A stretch of DNA of 64,000 nucleotides, taken from NCBI RefSeq assembly GCF_030406905.1, contig NZ_CP129137.1:3395001-3459000 (forward strand), in the 5' to 3' direction. The notes beneath the pieces are model-generated. The model had not been told where the DNA came from. It worked only from the letters and a program-made list of their open reading frames with translations, and did no database searches. The first letter of the stretch is position 1; every line of letters begins with the position of its first letter. The position numbers and the translations under genes were made by a program. Source of the DNA: Streptomyces sp. HUAS CB01 (GTDB lineage: Bacteria; Actinomycetota; Actinomycetes; Streptomycetales; Streptomycetaceae). Below, in pieces: positions 58,626 to 64,000 of this stretch.

Positions 58626-59462
58626 CTACCCCGGGGGCGTCGTGTCCAGGAAGCGGTGGAGCGAGGTGGTCATGGCGGTGACGAAGGCGTCGCGGGTCGG
58701 CTCGTCGAGGAGGTCGAGGGAGAGGTAGGGGTTGAGGTCCTCCAGTTCGACGAGGAGGAGGTCGCCGTCGCGGGTGCGGCAGGCGTCGACGCGCTGGATT
58801 CCGTGGTCGAGGGTGTTCCAGTCGATGAAGCGCCGGGCGAAGGCGAGGTCGGCGTCGGTGGGCTCGTAGGGTTCGAGGACCCAGCGTCGTTCGGGGTCGG
58901 GGGCGTGGAGCGCGTACTGGAAGGTGTCGTCGACGTAGTAGAACGACACCTCGTAGCGGAAGTCGATGCGCGGCTGGACGAGGATGTCGCCGTGGTCGAG
59001 GCCGGTGAGCCGGTCGTGGGGCAGGAACCGGAGTCCTATGGAGTCCGCTCCGTCGCGGGGCTTGACGGCGTACAGGTCGGTCTCGGGCAGCCGGTGGAGG
59101 TCCTCGGGCCGGTCGACGGTGGGGATGACGGGGTGCCCGGTCCGGGTGAGGTCGAGCAGGTACTGCTTGCCCGCCATGTCGCCGCGGCCGGTGAGCGGGT
59201 TGTAGACGCGGGTGCCGTGCGCGGTGGCCCGGGCGCGGAAGGCGTCGTGGGCTTCGCGGTAGTGGAGTACGGGGCCGCTGTTGCGGACGACGACGGCGTC
59301 GAAGGCGTCCATGAGGGCGGCGGCGTCGAGGGGGTGGCAGAGGGCGAGGTCGAAGTCGGCGCGGAGCCGGGAGGTGAGGTGGATGTCCTCGTCGCCGTAG
59401 CGCCGTCCGCGGGCCGGATAGGCGAGGTCGGTGACGTACAGGAGGCTGGGGCGGGCGGGCAC
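58626..59462 (-). CDS. ATP-grasp ligase-like protein
   Basis: 278 residues with the ATP-grasp plan seen in RimK-like and glutathione-synthetase-like proteins: LYVTDLAYPARGR, VYNPLTGRGDMAGKQYLLDL, VKPRDGADSIGL and VQPRIDFRYEVSFY, LLLVELEDLNPYLSLD. It joins a carboxylate to an amine using ATP; substrate unknown. GTG 59462 has GAGGAG 7 bp upstream; longer frames upstream are low-complexity. It lies between the catabolic operon and afsK. Confidence 0.8.
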   Translation of the reverse strand: MPARPSLLYVTDLAYPARGRRYGDEDIHLTSRLRADFDLALCHPLDAAALMDAFDAVVVRNSGPVLHYREAHDAFRARATAHGTRVYNPLTGRGDMAGKQYLLDLTRTGHPVIPTVDRPEDLHRLPETDLYAVKPRDGADSIGLRFLPHDRLTGLDHGDILVQPRIDFRYEVSFYYVDDTFQYALHAPDPERRWVLEPYEPTDADLAFARRFIDWNTLDHGIQRVDACRTRDGDLLLVELEDLNPYLSLDLLDEPTRDAFVTAMTTSLHRFLDTTPPG

Positions 59463-59520
59463 GGGCTTCTCCTCGGTGGGGCGGGCACCAATGTAGCGGC
59501 GGGGTGCGGTGCGGCGGGCG

Positions 59521-59660
59521 GTGGCCGGTGGGGCGGTCCGGGTGGCCGGTGGGGCGGTCCGGGTGGCCGGTGGGGCGGTCCGGGTGGCCGGTGGTGAGTG
59601 CGGCGGGCGGGGCGGTCCGGGTGGCCGGTGGTGCGGTCCGGGTGGCCGGTGGTGAGTGCG
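59521..59660 (+). repeat. 21-bp tandem repeat (three full units plus variants)
   Basis: GTGGCCGGTGGGGCGGTCCGG occurs three times in a row (59521-59583), then continues in altered form to about 59660. It lies in the region before the ATP-grasp gene. Confidence 0.7.
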
Positions 59661-59817
59661 GGACGCCCGGTCGGCCGTATGGAGGGCGAGGGGCCGCGCG
59701 GTGGCGGTGCCCGTGGCGGGCCTGTCCCCGGTCGGGGCGGGCCGGTGCGGGGCCGGTTCAAGGGTCGCGGTCGGGGTACCACGGGCGTAGCGTCGTGCTG
59801 CGGAGAGGAGGCCGGCC

Positions 59818-60513
59818 ATGGTCCGTAACGTCTTCGGGTCGGTGCTGGCTCTCGCCGGAGCGGCGGCTGCGGTGTGCGGCCCGTTCCGTGCCTGGTACGG
59901 CGGTCGTCCGGGCGTCGACTACCGGGTGCAGGATCTGTTCGGCGGTATCACGGACGCGCAGACGGAGCTCGTGTCGTCGTTGGTGCTGCCGTATGCGTTC
60001 GCCGCGTTGGTGACGTTGCTCGGGGTGGTGTTGCGGTCGCGGTTGCTGGTGGCGCTGGCGGGGCTGGTGGTTCTCGGTTTCACGGTGCTGTGGATGGTGC
60101 GCCAGGGTCAGGCGGCGGGGTATCTGTCGGTGGGCGGCGATCTGCCGGGGCTGGGTGAGGGGGTCGCGGCGGCGTTGGGCGGCGGTTTCCTGCTGCTGCT
60201 GGGCGCGGTGGTGATGCGGGGGCGTGCGCCTCGGGTCGTGGGGTTCGACGAGCCGGGCTGGGACGGTCCGCCGGAGGAGCCCGTCGCGTATCCGCCGGGG
60301 GATGCGGCTGCGTATCCGCCGGGTGGTCCGGCCGGGTATCCGCCGGAGGAGGGGGGCCCGTACGCGTGGGCTCCGGGTCCGAACGACACGCAGCGGCTGC
60401 CGGTGTATCCGCCTCCTCCGCCGTACGGGTCGGGGCCGCGTCAGCCGCGGCCGGATCCGTACGGTGCGGGTCCGGAGCGGGATCCGTTCCGTGACGAGGG
60501 GCGTGGGCCGTAG
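59818..60513 (+). CDS. Conserved membrane protein with proline-rich tail
   Basis: 231 residues. About four membrane helices (FGSVLALAGAAAAVCGPF, LPYAFAALVTLLGVVL, LLVALAGLVVLGFTVLWMV, FLLLLGAVVM) and a cytoplasmic tail with repeated YPPGG-type motifs (YPPGDAAAYPPGGPAGYPPEE) and PPPPPYGS. Such tails interact with regulatory or cell-division proteins in other streptomycete membrane proteins. GGAGG precedes ATG 59818. The convergent afsK suggests it could be in the afs neighbourhood in other species too. Confidence 0.75.
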   Translation: MVRNVFGSVLALAGAAAAVCGPFRAWYGGRPGVDYRVQDLFGGITDAQTELVSSLVLPYAFAALVTLLGVVLRSRLLVALAGLVVLGFTVLWMVRQGQAAGYLSVGGDLPGLGEGVAAALGGGFLLLLGAVVMRGRAPRVVGFDEPGWDGPPEEPVAYPPGDAAAYPPGGPAGYPPEEGGPYAWAPGPNDTQRLPVYPPPPPYGSGPRQPRPDPYGAGPERDPFRDEGRGP

Positions 60514-60571
60514 TTCCGGTGTTCTGCCCGGCGACCCCGCCGGACCCGCCGGCCGGGGTGGTCGGCGGGTG

Positions 60572-62962
60572 TTACCGGGGTGCGGTGGTGCGGCCGGTGG
60601 CGGTTCCCTTGGCGGCGTCGAGGGCGTAGACGCAGCGGTCCTTGGAGCAGGCGTAGACGACGCCGTTGCGGGCGACGGGTGAGCCGGTGATCTCGCCGCC
60701 GGTGGCGAGTTTCCAGCGGAGCTGTCCGCCGGCCGCGTCGAGGGTGTAGAGGACGTGGTCGGCGGAGCCGAAGTGGATGCGGCCGTCGGCGACGACGGGG
60801 CTGCCGGTGACGTCGCCGCCGGCGGCGAAGCGCCATTTGGGGGTGCCGGTGACGGCGTCGAGGGTGTAGAGGGCGCTGCCGCTGCCGACGTGGATGCTGC
60901 CGTCGGCGACGAGGACGGGTTCGACGGACTGGCGGGCCTCGGTGGCGATGCGCCAGCGGTCCTTTCCGGTGGTGGCGTCGAGGGCGTAGACGGTGCCGAG
61001 GTAGTCGGCGAGGTAGATTCCGCCGCCGGTGACGGCGGGGCCGGGGGCGAAGACGGGTGGGGCGAGGAAGACGGCGGGGGCTTCGAAGTGCCAGCGCACG
61101 TGTCCGGTGATGGTGTCGACGCAGAGGACGCGGGTGCCGGCGGCGATGTAGGTGCAGCCGTCGGGGGCCTGGGTGACGCGTACGGGTGCGCCGCCGCACG
61201 AGGCGGAGTCGCCGACGGGGTAGGACCAGCGTTCGTTGCCGGTGCGGGCGTCGAGGGCCTGGAGGCGGGCGTTGCGCCAGACGTGGACGGTGTCGTCGCA
61301 GAGTGCGGGGCCGGCTTCGGGGGTTTCGAAGTCGGTCTGGGCGCCGGTGATCTCCCAGAGTTTTTCGCCGTTGGAGGCTTCCCAGCCCTGTACGCCGCCG
61401 CCGCGGGTGGCGGTGACGACGGTGCCTCGGGCGGCTTGGAGGGAGTAGACCCAGGCGTCGGTCTGGGTGCGCCATCGTTCGCCGCCGTCGTGGGCGTCGA
61501 GGGCGTAGAGGGTGGGTCCGTCGGAGGCGTGGATGCGTCCGGCGGTGACGGTCATGGCCCAGGCGACGTCGCGGGTCTTGAACTGGCGGCGGCCGCTGGC
61601 GACGTCGAGGGCGTGGACCTCGAAGGAGGTGACGTAGAGGAGGTCGCCGTCGACGACGGGGGTGCCCCAGACGTCGTTGGACATGCGGAAGCGCCAGGGG
61701 CGCCAGCGTGCGGGGCCGGTGTCCGGGGGTGTGGTGGGTGCGGGTACGGGCGGGGCGGCGGTCATGGCGTTGGTGGCGGCTTCGCCGCCGGGCGGGCGGA
61801 CCCAGCCGGTGGCCGGGCCGGCGTCCACGGCGACGGCGCGGGCGTCGGCGGCGGCGCGGGGTCCGGGGCCGATGGGGACCTTGGCGCCGGGCAGCTGCAC
61901 GGGGGCCGGGTCGGGGCCGGGGCCGGGTGGGGCGTGCTGGGGGCGGACGGGTCCGGTGTTGCGGGGGTCGGGTCCGGCGGGGTGCTGCTGGGCGGCGGCG
62001 GGGGCGTGTTCGGGCCTGGGGGGTGTGGGGGGACGGGGCCGGCCGGCGGGTGCGCCGGTGCCGGGCAGTCGTCCGCCGCGTCGGTCCTCGATGAGGGAGA
62101 CGGCGCGGCCGGGCAGCCAGGCGGAGGCGGTGCCGCTGTCGTCGCCGCCGGAGGAGAAGAGGTGGGGTGCGAGTTGCGCCTGGAGGTCCTCGGGGCTGGG
62201 CCGGAGTGCGGCGTCCATCTGCATGCAGGACTCGATGAGGGGGCGCAGTTCGTCGGGGAGTCCGGCGAGGTCGGGGCCTTCGCGCAGGAGCATGAAGACG
62301 GTTTCGACGGGGTTGGCGCCGTGGAAGGGTGCGTGGCCGGTGGCGGCGAAGACGAGGGTGGAGCCGAGGGAGAAGACGTCGCTGGCGCCGGTGACGCTGC
62401 GGGAGTCGCGGGCTTGTTCGGGCGACATGTAGGCGGGGGTGCCGACGGCGACGTTGGTCATGGTGAGGCGGGTGTTGGAGACGCCTGACGCGATGCCGAA
62501 GTCGATCACGCGGGGGCCGTCCTCGACGACGAGGACGTTGGACGGCTTGAGGTCGCGGTGGACGAGGCCGGCGCCGTGGATGGACTGGAGGGCCTCGGCG
62601 ATTCCGGCTGCCAGCCAGCGGACGGCCTGGGCGGGCAGGGGCCCGCACTCGTTCACGATCTCCTCGAGGGAGGGGGCGGGGACGTAGGCGGTGGCGAGCC
62701 AGGGCACGGCGGCGCGTGGGTCGGCGTCCACGACGGCCGCGGTGTAGAAGCCGGACACCGCTCGTGCCGCTTCGACCTCGCGGGTGAAGCGGACGCGGAA
62801 CAGTTGGTCTTCGGCGAGCTCGGTGCGCACCGTTTTGATCGCCACGCGCCGGCCGGACGCCGACCGTGCGAGATAGACCAGCCCCATGCCGCCGGCTCCG
62901 AGCCGTCCCAGCACCTCGAAGGGGCCGATCCGCCTCGGGTCGTGCTGCGTCAGCTGCTCCAC
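60572..62962 (-). CDS. afsK: AfsK, Ser/Thr protein kinase with PQQ-type propeller
   Basis: About 796 residues (S. coelicolor AfsK 799). N-terminal kinase: glycine loop [15 protein letters not shown] in [21 protein letters not shown]; linker rich in Pro/Ala; C-terminal beta-propeller of about seven or eight blades with YALDAxTGxxRW repeats ([39 protein letters not shown]). AfsK autophosphorylates and phosphorylates AfsR. GTG 62962 has a GGGGAGG about 12 bp upstream; several upstream alternatives up to 63037 exist. Located 6.3 kb from afsS instead of next to it, because the catabolic operon and others are inserted. Confidence 0.93.
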   Translation of the reverse strand: MEQLTQHDPRRIGPFEVLGRLGAGGMGLVYLARSASGRRVAIKTVRTELAEDQLFRVRFTREVEAARAVSGFYTAAVVDADPRAAVPWLATAYVPAPSLEEIVNECGPLPAQAVRWLAAGIAEALQSIHGAGLVHRDLKPSNVLVVEDGPRVIDFGIASGVSNTRLTMTNVAVGTPAYMSPEQARDSRSVTGASDVFSLGSTLVFAATGHAPFHGANPVETVFMLLREGPDLAGLPDELRPLIESCMQMDAALRPSPEDLQAQLAPHLFSSGGDDSGTASAWLPGRAVSLIEDRRGGRLPGTGAPAGRPRPPTPPRPEHAPAAAQQHPAGPDPRNTGPVRPQHAPPGPGPDPAPVQLPGAKVPIGPGPRAAADARAVAVDAGPATGWVRPPGGEAATNAMTAAPPVPAPTTPPDTGPARWRPWRFRMSNDVWGTPVVDGDLLYVTSFEVHALDVASGRRQFKTRDVAWAMTVTAGRIHASDGPTLYALDAHDGGERWRTQTDAWVYSLQAARGTVVTATRGGGVQGWEASNGEKLWEITGAQTDFETPEAGPALCDDTVHVWRNARLQALDARTGNERWSYPVGDSASCGGAPVRVTQAPDGCTYIAAGTRVLCVDTITGHVRWHFEAPAVFLAPPVFAPGPAVTGGGIYLADYLGTVYALDATTGKDRWRIATEARQSVEPVLVADGSIHVGSGSALYTLDAVTGTPKWRFAAGGDVTGSPVVADGRIHFGSADHVLYTLDAAGGQLRWKLATGGEITGSPVARNGVVYACSKDRCVYALDAAKGTATGRTTAPR

Positions 62963-63259
62963 TTCGCTTGCCACCTCCCCGTAGGGGCCATGTAGGTACG
63001 GCCCCGTCGCCACCTGATTGTTCCTGCCGGGGGGCACGGTTGCGAACCCGGGGCGGTATCGGGGTGTCTCGGGCTATTTTGCCGGGCTGCCGGGGGGTGG
63101 CGGGCGGCTTCGGCGGGTTCGGGGGGGGCAGTGGGCGGGGCGGCCGGGGGTGTCGGTCTGGCGTTCGGTGGTGGAGTCGGCCGGGTGTTCGATGGTGGGG
63201 CGGGCTGGGGTGCCGCCGGGGCGGTCGGGGCGCGGTTCGGCCGGGCCGGGGTCGCGGGG

Positions 63260-64000
63260 TTACGTCGCGGGACCGGGTTGCCGTTCGGGTTGCCGTTCGG
63301 GTTGCCGTTCGGCCTGCTGTTCGCGTGGGCCTCGGGGCGCTCGCCCTGTCCGCTCCGACGCCTGTTCGGACGTCTGTTCGGACTGAGCCGCGGGCCCCGA
63401 TGCCGGCCCGGATGCGGGCCGGGGTTCGGCCAGGACCGCGAAGGCCGCGCCCTGGTCGTCGGTGAGGACGGCCATACGTCCGTAGGGGATGTCGAAGGGC
63501 GGCGTGGTGACGCGGGCGCCGAGCCGGGTGGCGAGCTCCACGGTGGCGTCGGTGTCGTCGACGGAGAAGTAGACGAGGAAGTGGCCGGGCATCTCCACCG
63601 GGAAGGCGTCGGTGATGACGCTGCGGGCGCCGACGGCGGTGTCCTCGCCGGGCTCGGTCCCGGCGGGCGACCACATCAGGTAGTCGACGGTGTCGTCGGG
63701 CAGCGGGGTGCCCTGGAAGCCGAACACTTCCCGGTAGAAGGGGTCGACGGCGTCCTTGTCCCGTGTGTAGACCTCGGTCCAGCAGAACGATCCGGGCTTG
63801 CCCTGAAGCGCGAAGCCGTCACGTTCGCCCTTCTGCCAGAGGCCGAAGACGGCGCCCGCGGGGTCGGCGGCGAGGACGACGGTGCCGAGGCCGTCGACGG
63901 GCGTGGGGGTGGTGATCACCTGGCCGCCGGCGTCCCTGATCGTGCGGGCGGTGGCGGCGGCGTCGTCGGTGGCGAAGTAGACGCCCCAGGTGGTGGGCAT
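63260..64000 (-). CDS. VOC-family (glyoxalase/dioxygenase fold) protein, partial; possible kbpA position
   Basis: The gene runs off the right edge; the ATG at 64000 is probably internal, because the first beta-alpha-beta unit is incomplete (WGVYFATDD begins mid-domain). Two VOC repeats are visible (TEVYTRDKDAVDPFYREVFGF; FLVYFSVDDTDATVELATRL), then a C-terminal low-complexity tail with ERQPERQPERQP. VOC proteins bind small metabolites or metal. Its position directly upstream of afsK is where S. coelicolor has kbpA, an AfsK inhibitor; I cannot confirm that it is the homologue. A 12-bp repeat (TTGCCGTTCGGG, three times) encodes the ERQP tail. Confidence 0.75.
   Translation of the reverse strand: MPTTWGVYFATDDAAATARTIRDAGGQVITTPTPVDGLGTVVLAADPAGAVFGLWQKGERDGFALQGKPGSFCWTEVYTRDKDAVDPFYREVFGFQGTPLPDDTVDYLMWSPAGTEPGEDTAVGARSVITDAFPVEMPGHFLVYFSVDDTDATVELATRLGARVTTPPFDIPYGRMAVLTDDQGAAFAVLAEPRPASGPASGPAAQSEQTSEQASERTGRAPRGPREQQAERQPERQPERQPGPAT

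Noticed and set aside
60441..63674. Long minus-strand open frame beside afsK
   Set aside because: Frame shadow of afsK made of Arg/Pro repeats.

Overview
The window is high-GC actinobacterial DNA with GTG/TTG starts, ATGA/GTGA gene overlaps, leaderless promoters and Streptomyces-type families (DUF397 plus XRE/DUF5753 cassettes, AfsK/AfsR/AfsS, FbiC, SseB-like and RHS proteins). It is almost certainly a Streptomyces chromosome. From memory, the backbone order (MerR, membrane protein, D-Ala-D-Ala carboxypeptidase, GPP34, XRE, DUF397, then fbiC, then afsR-afsS and afsK) follows the SCO4423-SCO4442 region of S. coelicolor, with accessory genes inserted.

Layout. 0-4 kb: truncated MFS exporter and its TetR regulator, two paralogous zinc-ribbon membrane proteins, a MerR regulator. 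4-12.5 kb: polytopic membrane protein, a giant peptidase S11 protein, a GPP34 protein, a WhiJ-like XRE/DUF397 pair. 12.5-15.4 kb: a STAND/NB-ARC-TPR protein (frameshifted) coupled to a small protein carrying the same short C-terminal motif, which looks like an NLR/effector amyloid-signalling pair. 15.5-17.3 kb: a divergent catabolic pair. 17.4-21.6 kb: an ADP-ribosylglycohydrolase-like protein without its metal-binding aspartates, and fbiC for coenzyme F420. 22-30 kb: a polymorphic RHS toxin operon with immunity gene and a decayed orphan toxin cassette, then a lone RHH antitoxin and a frameshifted Uma2 gene. 30-32.3 kb: a second WhiJ-like cassette (HATPase, XRE, DUF397) and an ASCH protein. 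32.5-39.5 kb: LLM oxidoreductase, Tat-exported CehA-type PHP hydrolase, SDR with divergent MarR, epoxide hydrolase, APC permease. 39.7-50.8 kb: catabolic genes (aldehyde dehydrogenase, D-aminoacylase-like amidohydrolase, two LLM oxidoreductases, SDR, PucR regulator, thioesterase, second amidohydrolase). 50.9-54.3 kb: afsR and afsS. 54.3-58.4 kb: FadD3-like acyl-CoA synthetase divergent from an Ltp2-DUF35-crotonase operon. 58.6-64 kb: ATP-grasp, membrane protein, afsK and a truncated VOC protein.

The main discovery is a 17-bp palindromic operator, TCTGACG-N3-CGTCAGA, found at six sites (seven including an imperfect copy at 55974). The sites stand in front of the EthD-like/SDR pair at 16.4 kb, the LLM and SDR genes at 44-46.6 kb, the amidohydrolase at 50.7 kb and the acyl-CoA synthetase/Ltp2 operon at 56 kb. 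They define a discontinuous catabolic regulon of about ten genes spread over 42 kb and interleaved with the afsR/afsS/afsK antibiotic-regulatory genes. The enzymes suggest CoA-dependent breakdown of a steroid- or terpenoid-like acid ending in a retro-aldol step; F420-dependent LLM steps would fit the nearby fbiC. No gene in the window is clearly the cognate repressor.

Most one- or two-base uncertainties concern short sites placed by eye; CDS ends are in frame with the quoted coordinates.
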